Source: Candidatus Schekmanbacteria bacterium GWA2_38_11 (GTDB lineage: Bacteria; Schekmanbacteria; GWA2-38-11). Taken from it: a stretch of 16,519 nucleotides of DNA. The number at the start of each line of letters is the position of its first letter. Position 1 is the first letter of the stretch. The notes under the pieces are model-generated. The model saw only the letters and a list, made by a program, of their open reading frames with translations, was not told the DNA's origin and ran no database searches. The stretch covers positions 5,689-22,207 of the forward strand of contig MGDB01000130.1 in the NCBI GenBank assembly GCA_001790645.1, read 5' to 3'. The translations under genes were made by a program, and so were the position numbers. Of the stretch, positions 6,207 through 13,540 are shown one piece after another.

Positions 6207-8162
6207 ATGGAAAAAGCTGGTCCCAAAATGACAAAAACCAAATTCAGATCCAACCAAGGAGCTAAACTGAGCAAGAATATAAAACATAATCTTAAAAATT
6301 CCCATGATGATCTGGAGTTCCAGGTAACAATGCGAACTGCTGAATTGTTAGAAGCAAATAAACAACTTAAACAAGAAATAATTAAGCGCAGAGAAATGGG
6401 AAGGCATACCCTTGCCAGCAATGCAATACTTCAGCAGTTAAGTAAAGCGTCTTCACGTAAAGAATTTCTGGATGCTATGACTGAACTCATTCACAACTTG
6501 AGCGGCTGCAGGTGTGCAGGAATCAGAATTGTTAATGAAGACGGAGATATTCCATATGAATCATATACGGGTTTCAGCCATGAATTCTGGGAATCAGAAA
6601 ACTGGCTTTCAGTGAACAGAGATCAGTGCGTCTGCATACGGGTAATTACAGGTAAACCAGCGTCTCAAGATGCCTCAGTTATGACTCCTGCCGGGTCATT
6701 TTGCTACAACAATACGTTAAAATTTTTTTCTGGTCTTTCAGATCAGGAAAAAAGGGAATTCCGCGGTAAATGTGTTGAAAACGGATTTTCCTCAGTGGCT
6801 ATCATCCCAATCCGCTATGATGATAAGATTTGCGGAGCCATTCACCTTGCTGATGAAAAGGAAGAAATGGTATTGCTTCATCTTGTGGAATTCATTGAGT
6901 CATTAACCTCACTCATAGGGGAAGGAATTAAAAGATTTACATTAACTGATAAGATTCAGGAAAACTTTGAAATTCAGAGAATGATTAACTCTCTTTTGCG
7001 TTTATCATTAAAAGATATAGACCTTGAAGAACTTTTAAGGCAATCACTTGGCATGATCGTTTCCATACCATGGCTTGATTTTGATTCAATGGCTTGTATA
7101 TTTTTATTTGAGGATGAGCCGGGAATTCTGGCTCTAAAAGCACAAATTGGTCTCCAAGATCACTTGCAAAACAATTGTAAGCATGTTTCTCTTGGCAAAT
7201 GCATTTGCGGAAATGCAGCGCAAAAAAAGGAGATACAATTTGTTAATTGTTTTGATGAAAGGCATGAAATTAAGTACGAAGGTATGGTCGATCATAGTCA
7301 TTACTGTGTTCCCATTTTGTTTGTTGACAGGCTGCTTGGAGTTATAAATATACGCATAAAAAGTGGGTCCCATCGCGACAGAAAAAAAGATGAGTTTCTT
7401 GCTGCTATTGCCAGTTCATTGGCTGGAATTATCCAGCGCAAACAGGCTGAACAGGAATTGGTTAAGACACAGAAAGACTTGGTTAATGCAAAACGTCTTT
7501 CCGATATAGGTACTCTTTCTGCAACCGTAGCCCATGAATTGCGGAACCCATTATCCGCTATCAGAGTAGCAACGTATAACATCAAAAGGAAAACTCAAAC
7601 ACTATTGCTTGATAAACATTTAGCAAATATAGAAAAGAAAGTAGTTGAAAGTGACCAGATTATAAATAATCTTTTATTCTATTCCAGAATCAAAACGCCA
7701 CACTACGAAAACGTAAATTTACACGATATTCTCTCTGAATGCATTGAGTCTGTAAAAAAACAAAATCTTAAACAGAAGATATTAATTGATAGAAAAATTA
7801 AATCTATCAAAAATATTTATGTTGAGGCAGATCCTTTGCAAATGCAAGAACTGTTCAGCAATATTCTAAACAATGCTTATGATGCTCTCTCAGTTGAAGG
7901 TGGTAAGATAGAAATAGAAGCAGAATCTTATGAAAATGAGTTTATCAAAGTATGCATAAAGGACAATGGTGTTGGCATAGACAGTAAAGACTTAGAGAAG
8001 GTATATGAACCTTTCTTTACAACAAAGTCAAAAGGAACAGGCTTAGGACTTAGCGTTTGTTATCAGATAGCAGATCTCCACGGTGGTGGCATAGAGATTG
8101 AGAGTGAAAAAGGTAAAGGAACATCTGTAACTGTGGTCCTCCCATTAAAAAGAGTGGAATAG
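6207..8162 (+). CDS. Cytoplasmic sensor histidine kinase with two Cys-rich GAF domains
   Basis: This 651-residue protein has no membrane segment. A coiled coil at about 35-65 leads into GAF1 (about 75-240). GAF1 contains C101-x-C103, CVCIRVITGKP from C141, PAGSFCYNNT and SSVAIIPIRYDDKICGAIHLAD. GAF2 (about 255-412) has C324-x7-C332-x-C334-x13-C348 and DHSHYCVPI (H363, H365, C367). A second coiled coil (412-432) precedes the HisKA dimerisation helix with H443 in VAHELRNPLSAIR. The HATPase part has the N box NILNNAYDAL, DNGVGI (586-591) and PFFTTKSKGTGLGL (602-615). It should autophosphorylate on H443 in response to a soluble or redox signal sensed by the GAFs. No response regulator is adjacent. 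The ATG at 6207 lacks a good Shine-Dalgarno; ATG at 6228 is an alternative start. Confidence 0.93.
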   Translation: MEKAGPKMTKTKFRSNQGAKLSKNIKHNLKNSHDDLEFQVTMRTAELLEANKQLKQEIIKRREMGRHTLASNAILQQLSKASSRKEFLDAMTELIHNLSGCRCAGIRIVNEDGDIPYESYTGFSHEFWESENWLSVNRDQCVCIRVITGKPASQDASVMTPAGSFCYNNTLKFFSGLSDQEKREFRGKCVENGFSSVAIIPIRYDDKICGAIHLADEKEEMVLLHLVEFIESLTSLIGEGIKRFTLTDKIQENFEIQRMINSLLRLSLKDIDLEELLRQSLGMIVSIPWLDFDSMACIFLFEDEPGILALKAQIGLQDHLQNNCKHVSLGKCICGNAAQKKEIQFVNCFDERHEIKYEGMVDHSHYCVPILFVDRLLGVINIRIKSGSHRDRKKDEFLAAIASSLAGIIQRKQAEQELVKTQKDLVNAKRLSDIGTLSATVAHELRNPLSAIRVATYNIKRKTQTLLLDKHLANIEKKVVESDQIINNLLFYSRIKTPHYENVNLHDILSECIESVKKQNLKQKILIDRKIKSIKNIYVEADPLQMQELFSNILNNAYDALSVEGGKIEIEAESYENEFIKVCIKDNGVGIDSKDLEKVYEPFFTTKSKGTGLGLSVCYQIADLHGGGIEIESEKGKGTSVTVVLPLKRVE

Positions 8163-8417
8163 TCAGTTAAATAGCAAATCCCAAATTCATAGCAACTTCT
8201 CCACCATCTCCTTCCTTCTTCTTAAACTGTTAAATATTTTCATACCTATCTATGGAATCAACTCATTTTCCTTTGACATTTGTGCTTTGGATTTCTTTTG
8301 GACTTCGTCGTGAGCTCAGTCGAACGATTTTGTGCTTTGTCATTTGGATTTTATTTTTACTTAGCTTCAATTTTATTTGACTTTGCATGGTTTGACTGAG
8401 TAATATAAAAAGCTATT
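8163..8417 (+). other. Intergenic gap with composite short repeats
   Basis: TTTGTGCTTTG occurs at 8279-8289 and again at 8329-8339. Between them lies the imperfect palindrome TTCGTCGTGAGCTCAGTCGAA at 8304-8324, given here as TTCGTCGTGA plus GCTCAGTCGAA, centred on GAGCTC. The rest is T-rich and no gene is visible. Confidence 0.55.
8377..8406 (+). promoter_or_regulatory. Candidate promoter of the GT2 gene
   Basis: TTGACT (8377-8382), an 18-nt spacer and TAATAT (8401-8406). The start of transcription would fall only a few bases before the ATG at 8418, giving a nearly leaderless transcript. Confidence 0.4.
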
Positions 8418-9404
8418 ATGGCTAATAATAGCAACAAAACATATAACAATAGCACTGATGAGTCTCCTTATCTTTCCCTCATCATACCCGTCTTCAATGA
8501 GGAAGAAAGTCTTTACCCCTTATCAGAAAAGATATTCAGCTCTCTTCAATCCCTAAAAAAGAACTATGAAGTAATTTTTATTGATGATGGTTCAACTGAT
8601 GGGAGCGAAGGGATACTAAAAGACATTTGTAAAAAATATCCTAAGTTCAAGGCAATCCGCTTCCGCAGGAATTTTGGTCAGACCGCTGCCATTGCTGCCG
8701 GGTTTGATCATGCAAAGGGAAAAGTTATCATTACCATTGACGGCGACCTGCAAAACGATCCTGAAGACATTCCAAGACTTTTATCTAAACTGGACGAAGG
8801 ATACGACGTTGTAAGCGGATGGCGAAAAGACCGCAAAGATAATTCCCTTACGAGAAACTTTCCCTCTCATATAGCTAACTGGATAATCGGTTTTGCCACA
8901 GGAACCAAAATCCACGATTATGGGTGTACACTTAAGGCATATAAATCAGATATTATAAAAGATGTCTGCCTGTACGGTGAACTTCATCGCTTTATTCCTG
9001 CTCTGGCAAACCTTGAAGGCGCAATGGTTACAGAAATCCCTGTTACTCATCATGAAAGAAAGTACGGGAAAAGCAAATATAATCTTTCACGTACATGGAG
9101 AGTTATACTTGACCTTTTGACAGTTTCTTTTTTGAGAAGGTATCAAACAAGACCCATTCAAATTTTTGGAAGGTTTGGAATGATAGCCTTCTGCTTAGGA
9201 TTTATAATCTCCTTCATACTCAGCATTCAAAAGATTTTCTTTGGTGCTTCCATTGCCAACAGACCACTCCTCATTCTGGGAGTACTATTGATTCTAACTG
9301 GAATTCAGCTCCTGAGCCTTGGTTTGATAGCAGAAATGCAAATCAGAACCTACTTTGAGTCTCAGAAAAAACCAATTTATAGGATAAGGGAGATAATTGA
9401 GTAA
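8418..9404 (+). CDS. Polyprenyl-phosphate glycosyltransferase, GT2 family (GtrB/ArnC/DPM-like)
   Basis: This 328-residue enzyme should transfer a sugar from a nucleotide donor to undecaprenyl phosphate at the cytoplasmic face. The GT-A domain shows SLIIPVFNEEESL (20-32), VIFIDDGSTDGS (52-63), FRRNFGQTAAIAAGFDHA (82-99) and ITIDGDLQNDPEDI, whose DxD is D108-x-D110. Then come DYGCTLKAYK and HHERKYGKSKYN, both standard in the DPM/ArnC/GtrB group. Two C-terminal helices at about 249-275 and 281-307 anchor it, as in GtrB. No Shine-Dalgarno is visible before the ATG. Sugar identity cannot be read. It is separated from the GT39 gene by the histidine kinase but is a plausible donor-maker for it. Confidence 0.93.
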   Translation: MANNSNKTYNNSTDESPYLSLIIPVFNEEESLYPLSEKIFSSLQSLKKNYEVIFIDDGSTDGSEGILKDICKKYPKFKAIRFRRNFGQTAAIAAGFDHAKGKVIITIDGDLQNDPEDIPRLLSKLDEGYDVVSGWRKDRKDNSLTRNFPSHIANWIIGFATGTKIHDYGCTLKAYKSDIIKDVCLYGELHRFIPALANLEGAMVTEIPVTHHERKYGKSKYNLSRTWRVILDLLTVSFLRRYQTRPIQIFGRFGMIAFCLGFIISFILSIQKIFFGASIANRPLLILGVLLILTGIQLLSLGLIAEMQIRTYFESQKKPIYRIREIIE

Positions 9405-9406
9405 AA

Positions 9407-9469
9407 GGGTTCAAGGAGTCAATTGGTCAAGGGGTCAAGTGAAATTCAAATCCTCGAACTCTTGAATCC
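9407..9469 (+). repeat. Degenerate 8-bp tandem repeat with inverted partner
   Basis: Four octamers run in tandem at 9410-9441: TTCAAGGA, GTCAATTG, GTCAAGGG and GTCAAGTG. GAACTCTTGAATCC at 9456-9469 is an imperfect reverse complement of the segment at 9407-9420. The resulting imperfect hairpin directly follows the GT2 stop and may attenuate read-through. It has no clean U-tract. Confidence 0.5.
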
Positions 9470-9485
9470 TTCTTTAAGATTCCAC

Positions 9486-9514
9486 TTGCCAAATTTCTAA
9501 AACTCACGCATAAT
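9486..9514 (+). promoter_or_regulatory. Promoter of the NfeD-stomatin operon
   Basis: TTGCCA (9486-9491), an exact 17-nt spacer and CATAAT (9509-9514), with one mismatch in each box. It is the best sigma70-like promoter in the window and lies about 32 nt of leader upstream of the ATG at 9553. Confidence 0.65.
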
Positions 9515-9552
9515 ATTTTTAGAGTTATAATTCAATAAAATTTCCTTAAAAA

Positions 9553-10836
9553 ATGAAAAAAACAATATTTTTAATTATATTTCTTCTTTTCTTTTTGAGT
9601 TCTTTAAGCTTTGCAAACCCGGCTCAGGTTGACATTATAACTGTTGAGGGGGTCATTAACCCTGTTACATCCGAATTCATCGCCAACTCCATCGATCAGG
9701 CAAATAAGGATAAGGCTGAGTGTCTTGTAATTCAGCTCGATACTCCTGGCGGCCTGGTGGACTCAACAAGGTCAATAATAAAAAGCATGATGGCTTCTGA
9801 TGTCCCCATTGTTGTTTATGTATCTCCAAGCGGAGCAAGGGCAGCTTCAGCAGGAGTTTTTATAACCCTTGCAAGCCATGTTGCGGCAATGGCACCAGGG
9901 ACTAATATCGGGGCAGCCCATCCTGTCACCATTGAAGGTGGTGCTGAAAAAGATTCTGTAATGGGGAAGAAAATAGAAAATGATCTTGCAGCCTATATAA
10001 AGACAATCGCAAACAAAACAGGCAGGAATGTAGAATGGGCTGAAAAAGCTGTAAGGGAATCTGTTTCAATAACTGAGCAAAAAGCCATTGAAGAAAAAAT
10101 AATAGATTTTATTGCAAAGGATTTAGATGACCTCTTTGCCAAACTCAACGGGAAAAAAGTTGCAACCGCCACAGGTGAAAAGCATATCAGGACAAAAGGT
10201 GCAAAGCTAAACCGCATTGAGATGCCTCCGGCACAAAGATTCTTTAAGGTAATAACTGACCCGAATATTGCCTATCTCCTCATGATGATAGGAATGGTTG
10301 GAATATTCTTTGAGCTTAAGAGCCCGGGCCTCATGTTTCCTGGAATAGTGGGAGTAATATGCTTGATTCTTGCTTTTTATGCCTTACAGACCCTTCCAAT
10401 TAACTACGCAGGGTTATTTCTTATACTATTTGCAATATTACTTTTTCTGACAGAACTCTATGTTCCCAGTTACGGCTTATTGACTACGGGCGGGATTATA
10501 TCTCTTGTTTTGGGCTCTATGATGCTCGTTGATACCCCCTACCCTTTCCTTAGAATTTCACTAAACGTCATTCTCCCTGTAGCCCTGTCAATAGCAGCAA
10601 TCTTCTTTTTCCTTGTAGGAGCTATTCTAAAGGCACATGCAAAGAAAACCACGACAGGAAAAGAAGGTCTGATAGGCTTAATTGGTTATGCTGAAACTGA
10701 TATAAAAAAATCTGGAAAGGTTTTAGTCCACGGTGAACTCTGGAACGCTGTTAGTGATGAAGATATTGATGCCAAGGGAAAAATTAAAGTAGTAGGAATG
10801 GATGGTTTTTTACTCAAGGTTGAAAAATTAAAATAA
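9553..10836 (+). CDS. NfeD-family membrane serine protease (long form, ClpP-like domain)
   Basis: This 427-residue membrane-bound protease is of the NfeD/SDH type, which in the archaeal PH1510 homologue cleaves the stomatin C-terminus. A signal peptide (1-21, ending SLSFA) precedes a ClpP-class domain with QLDTPGGLVDSTRSI (61-75). The nucleophile stretch SPSGARAASAGV follows, in which S99 aligns with the catalytic Ser. K139 or K140 just before the IENDLAAYI helix fits the Ser-Lys dyad. From about 238 to 360 come hydrophobic segments, including ELKSPGLMFPGIVG. The last 64 residues form the NfeD OB-fold (GLIGLIGYAETDI to VEKLK). No Shine-Dalgarno is visible upstream. The stomatin gene follows after 21 nt, the canonical partnership. 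Confidence 0.93.
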   Translation: MKKTIFLIIFLLFFLSSLSFANPAQVDIITVEGVINPVTSEFIANSIDQANKDKAECLVIQLDTPGGLVDSTRSIIKSMMASDVPIVVYVSPSGARAASAGVFITLASHVAAMAPGTNIGAAHPVTIEGGAEKDSVMGKKIENDLAAYIKTIANKTGRNVEWAEKAVRESVSITEQKAIEEKIIDFIAKDLDDLFAKLNGKKVATATGEKHIRTKGAKLNRIEMPPAQRFFKVITDPNIAYLLMMIGMVGIFFELKSPGLMFPGIVGVICLILAFYALQTLPINYAGLFLILFAILLFLTELYVPSYGLLTTGGIISLVLGSMMLVDTPYPFLRISLNVILPVALSIAAIFFFLVGAILKAHAKKTTTGKEGLIGLIGYAETDIKKSGKVLVHGELWNAVSDEDIDAKGKIKVVGMDGFLLKVEKLK

Positions 10837-10857
10837 ATTTTAAAAGGAGGGGTTTTT

Positions 10858-11607
10858 ATGAGCGGAATAGGAATATTTGTTTTAATAGTTGTGCTTTATA
10901 TTTTAATGTCTATTAAAATTTTAAATGAATATGAAAGAGGTGTAGTTTTCAGGCTTGGAAGAATTATCGGGGCAAAAGGACCCGGCGTCATCCTGGTTTT
11001 TCCTGTAATCGACACAATGAGAAGGATTGATCTCAGGGTTGTAACCATAGATGTACCGCCCCAAGATGTAATAACAAAAGATAATGTTACTGTTAAAGTC
11101 AATGCAGTGATTTATTTCAGAGTTCTTGATCCTAACAAGGCAGTTATAGAGGTGGAAAATTATCTGTATGCTACTTCTCAACTTGCACAAACAACTTTAC
11201 GGAGCGTTTTAGGACAGTCAGAATTAGATGAACTACTCGCCCACAGAGATAAAATTAATCAGCAACTCCAGTCTATTTTAGATAAGCAGACAGAGTCGTG
11301 GGGAATCAAGGTTTCAACAGTGGAAACTAAAAATGTTGACCTTCCTCAGGAAATGCAGAGAGCTATTGCCAAACAGGCTGAAGCAGAGAGAGAAAGAAGG
11401 GCAAAAGTAATAGCTGCAGAAGGAGAATTTCAGGCTGCAGCGAAGCTGGTAGAGGCAGCAAAGATGATGGAAGAACATCCCGCGGCAATTCAACTGCGAT
11501 ATCTACAGACTCTTGTTGAGGTTTCAGCATCTAATAACTCGACAACAATTTTCCCTATACCAATAGATCTCTTCAGGCCGTTTTTTGAAAAGGCAAAAAA
11601 AGATTAA
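10858..11607 (+). CDS. Stomatin-like SPFH/band 7 protein (slipin)
   Basis: This 249-residue membrane-anchored scaffold forms ring-like oligomers and organises membrane microdomains. A single N-terminal helix (about 3-20) is followed by [23 protein letters not shown] (split: [23 protein letters not shown]), the hallmark start of the SPFH domain. [21 protein letters not shown] and the [16 protein letters not shown] stretch come next. A charged coiled coil, [20 protein letters not shown], is at about 170-190, and the hydrophobic tail has IFPIPIDLF. Strong AAAGGAGG lies before the ATG, unlike the NfeD gene. The tail is the expected substrate site for NfeD. Length is typical of prokaryotic stomatins. 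Confidence 0.95.
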   Translation: MSGIGIFVLIVVLYILMSIKILNEYERGVVFRLGRIIGAKGPGVILVFPVIDTMRRIDLRVVTIDVPPQDVITKDNVTVKVNAVIYFRVLDPNKAVIEVENYLYATSQLAQTTLRSVLGQSELDELLAHRDKINQQLQSILDKQTESWGIKVSTVETKNVDLPQEMQRAIAKQAEAERERRAKVIAAEGEFQAAAKLVEAAKMMEEHPAAIQLRYLQTLVEVSASNNSTTIFPIPIDLFRPFFEKAKKD

Positions 11608-11625
11608 TGTATCGGTCAGATTGTT

Positions 11626-11671
11626 GGGTATGAGCGGCTTTAGCCGTGGGAGGCTAAAGCCTTCCCTACCC
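11626..11671. terminator. Long hairpin after the stomatin gene, possible terminator/repeat element
   Basis: GGCTTTAGCC (11636-11645) and GGCTAAAGCC (11652-11661) are a perfect 10-bp inverted repeat with a 6-nt loop. Outer arms GGGTA (11626-11630) and TACCC (11667-11671) extend it. It lies 18 nt after the stomatin stop, between convergent genes. There is no U-run on the plus side (CTCAAAAAAT follows, which would be a T-run on the minus strand), so it may terminate the sirtuin transcript better than the stomatin one. Confidence 0.6.
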
Positions 11672-11688
11672 TCAAAAAATAGGCAGCT

Positions 11689-11744
11689 CGATAGGCGGGG
11701 TTTTCTAACCCAGTCTTGGCGGGACCCGAATGTCCCGCCTATCG
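11689..11744. repeat. Compound palindrome with nested hairpins
   Basis: Outer arms CGATAGGCGGG (11689-11699) and CCCGCCTATCG (11734-11744) are perfectly complementary over 11 bp. Two inner stems are possible: GGGTT/AACCC (11698-11702 with 11707-11711) and GGCGGGAC/GTCCCGCC (11718-11725 with 11732-11739). The right GGCGGGAC stem competes with the outer arm for the same CCCGCC. It is GC-rich against an AT-rich background, typical of a dispersed palindromic element. Confidence 0.7.
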
Positions 11745-11756
11745 GCGTAATGGTAT

Positions 11757-12491
11757 TTATGTGGAGCTTAACTCTTTTTCAAGTTCTGGCAAAATTTCTC
11801 CTGCTTTTCCCAGGAGAGAAACATCTACCTGCTCTGAGACTGGTGTCGGGTCTTTGTTTATCTCAACCACATAGGCTCCCATGCTCTTTGCCATCATCGC
11901 AAATGAGGCAGCAGGCTGGACAACTACAGAAGTACCAATAGTAAAAAACAGGTCGCATTTTCCTATTGCTTCATAAGAGGTCTGGATATCTTCCATGTCT
12001 AAAGACTCTCCAAACCAGACAATATGAGGCCTCAGTATTGCCCCGCACTTACATGCGGGTGGAATTGTCTTTAAAGGAACTTCTAAATTCTCCTCTACCC
12101 TACCCTCTTTCGTACATCTGACTCTCCAGATATTACCGTGAATCTCCCTGAGCTTTTTACTACCAGCCTTTCTGTGTAATCCATCAACATTTTGGGTTAT
12201 CAAAAGGAAATCTTTATATAAGGCTTCAAGATTGGCTATCGCATAATGTCCCGGATTTGGCAAGCATTTAGAGATTAACTGCCTCCTCCAGTCATACCAT
12301 TCCCAGACAAGCTTCGGATCCCTTTCAAAGGCATACGGTGTAGCAAGCTCTTCTGCCCGGTATTTTCTCCACAATCCTTCTTCACCTCTAAAGGTCGGCA
12401 CACCACTTTCCGCTGATATTCCTGCCCCGGTCAGCACAACAACCGACCTTGCACCTTTGCATTTTTGAGTAAGCTCTTTTGTAAATTCCAT
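11757..12491 (-). CDS. Sirtuin, class III-like NAD-dependent protein deacylase (CobB type)
   Basis: This 244-residue enzyme removes acyl groups from lysines using NAD, giving O-acyl-ADP-ribose and nicotinamide. The motifs are GAGISAESGVPTFRG (22-36), TQNVDGLHRKAG (99-110), the catalytic H118 in EIHGN, LRPHIVWFGE (153-162) and FTIGTSVVVQPA (183-194). Y66 and R69 in EWYDWRRQ match the Tyr-x-x-Arg pair that class III sirtuins (SIRT5, CobB) use to bind succinyl or malonyl lysine. Around the zinc site only C126, C147 and C149 are seen (RCTKEG and ACKCG), not two CxxC pairs. AAGGAAG lies 7 nt before the ATG. The gene follows an MBL hydrolase gene after a repeat-bearing gap. Confidence 0.93.
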   Translation of the reverse strand: MEFTKELTQKCKGARSVVVLTGAGISAESGVPTFRGEEGLWRKYRAEELATPYAFERDPKLVWEWYDWRRQLISKCLPNPGHYAIANLEALYKDFLLITQNVDGLHRKAGSKKLREIHGNIWRVRCTKEGRVEENLEVPLKTIPPACKCGAILRPHIVWFGESLDMEDIQTSYEAIGKCDLFFTIGTSVVVQPAASFAMMAKSMGAYVVEINKDPTPVSEQVDVSLLGKAGEILPELEKELSST

Positions 12492-12556
12492 GTCACTACT
12501 TCCTTAAAATATTTAGCTATCAGAAATCCCTTCCATTTCACCCTATCCCTTGTAGG

Positions 12557-12617
12557 GCAAGGCTTCCTGCCTGTCGGCAGACAGGTAGCCTTGCTTAAAG
12601 CCTGCCTGCCGGTAGGC
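12557..12617. repeat. Paired palindromic elements of the CCTGCCTGCCGG type
   Basis: The first unit has arms GCAAGGCT (12557-12564) and AGCCTTGC (12587-12594), with an inner stem CCTGTC-GGCA-GACAGG (12570-12585). The second unit, TGCCT-GCCGGT-AGGCA, follows at about 12603-12618. These lie in the gap between the MBL and sirtuin genes. Translated in the minus frame they give the CLPTGRQA-like peptides familiar from spurious annotations. Confidence 0.7.
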
Positions 12618-12657
12618 AAGCAACACTAAAGGGTTGCCCTTCTATTCCCTATTGCCC

Positions 12658-13494
12658 TCACTCAACCCTCTCAATCTCCATCTTCCCATTAACTGTTTTC
12701 AAATATCCCATCCTCATCCTGGGGTCGTGTTCAAAAACCAGAAGCCATTTTCCCTCGAGCGCCTGATTTAATATTTTCTTTTTTATTTCCATTGTTTCAG
12801 CTGGGAAAAGATCAAACCCCATCCCCCATGCTATCTGCAGATGTGATGACGTAGGTATAAGGTCGCCAAGATAAAATGCTTTTCTCCCTTCACTCTCTAA
12901 CATTACACATTGGTGATTCCTGTTGTGTCCGGGTGTTTTTATTACTTTTATATCCTCATCAATTGTCTCATCATCATATAAAAATTCTACTTTCTTATGT
13001 TCCATTAATGGCAGAATATTCTCTTTCAAATAACTCCCCTTAGTCCTATCATTTGGGTTTAGTGCGTCATCCCATTCACCTTTCTGGATTAGATATTTTG
13101 CATTTGGAAAAGCAGGAATAATTTTACCGCCTTCTCCAATCATAGTATTTCCACCTGCATGATCAAAGTGAAGGTGCGTATTAATTACTATATCAATATC
13201 TGAGGGTGATAAATTTACTTCAGCCAGAGACTTTATTAAGGTTGTGCTTTTGTTAACTCCATAAATCTCACAGAATCTCTGATCCCATTTATCACCAATA
13301 CCGGTATCAATGATGATATTTTTTTCACCTGTCCTGATTAGCAGAGGGTTTAACCCTACTAATACACGATTTTTTTCATCTGCAGGGTCTTTTTTCTCCC
13401 AAAAAACCTTAGGGACAACACCAAACATTGCGCCACCATCAAGTTTAAACGTCCCATCTGATAAAGAATAAATTTCAAATTTTCCAAATTTCAT
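12658..13494 (-). CDS. MBL-fold metallo-hydrolase (lactonase/glyoxalase-like superfamily)
   Basis: This 278-residue soluble metallo-beta-lactamase-fold hydrolase is predicted to bind two metals. The ligands read NTHLHFDHAGG (H107, H109, D111, H112), TPGHNRNH (H190), YLGDLIPT (D211) and FEHDP (H256). The insert between the first and second metal motifs (AKYLIQKGEWDDALNPNDR) and the 'PLLIRTGEKNIIIDTGIGDKW' front (split: PLLIRTGEKN, IIIDTGIGDKW) resemble the subgroup that includes YtnP/AHL-lactonase-like proteins. The substrate cannot be assigned. AAGGA lies 7 nt before the ATG. It starts 46 nt downstream of the comEC stop on the same strand, so the two are likely co-transcribed. Confidence 0.85.
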   Translation of the reverse strand: MKFGKFEIYSLSDGTFKLDGGAMFGVVPKVFWEKKDPADEKNRVLVGLNPLLIRTGEKNIIIDTGIGDKWDQRFCEIYGVNKSTTLIKSLAEVNLSPSDIDIVINTHLHFDHAGGNTMIGEGGKIIPAFPNAKYLIQKGEWDDALNPNDRTKGSYLKENILPLMEHKKVEFLYDDETIDEDIKVIKTPGHNRNHQCVMLESEGRKAFYLGDLIPTSSHLQIAWGMGFDLFPAETMEIKKKILNQALEGKWLLVFEHDPRMRMGYLKTVNGKMEIERVE

Positions 13495-13540
13495 AGTGTT
13501 AGTCCTTATTTAAAAATAGTGTCACCATAATTTTAATTTT

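Noticed and set aside
12431..12619. 62-codon minus-strand ORF reading MPTGRQALSKATCLPTGRK
   Set aside because: It is a translation of the palindromic repeats at 12557-12617 that then runs into the start of the sirtuin gene in another frame. Such CLPTGR peptides are typical spurious ORFs.
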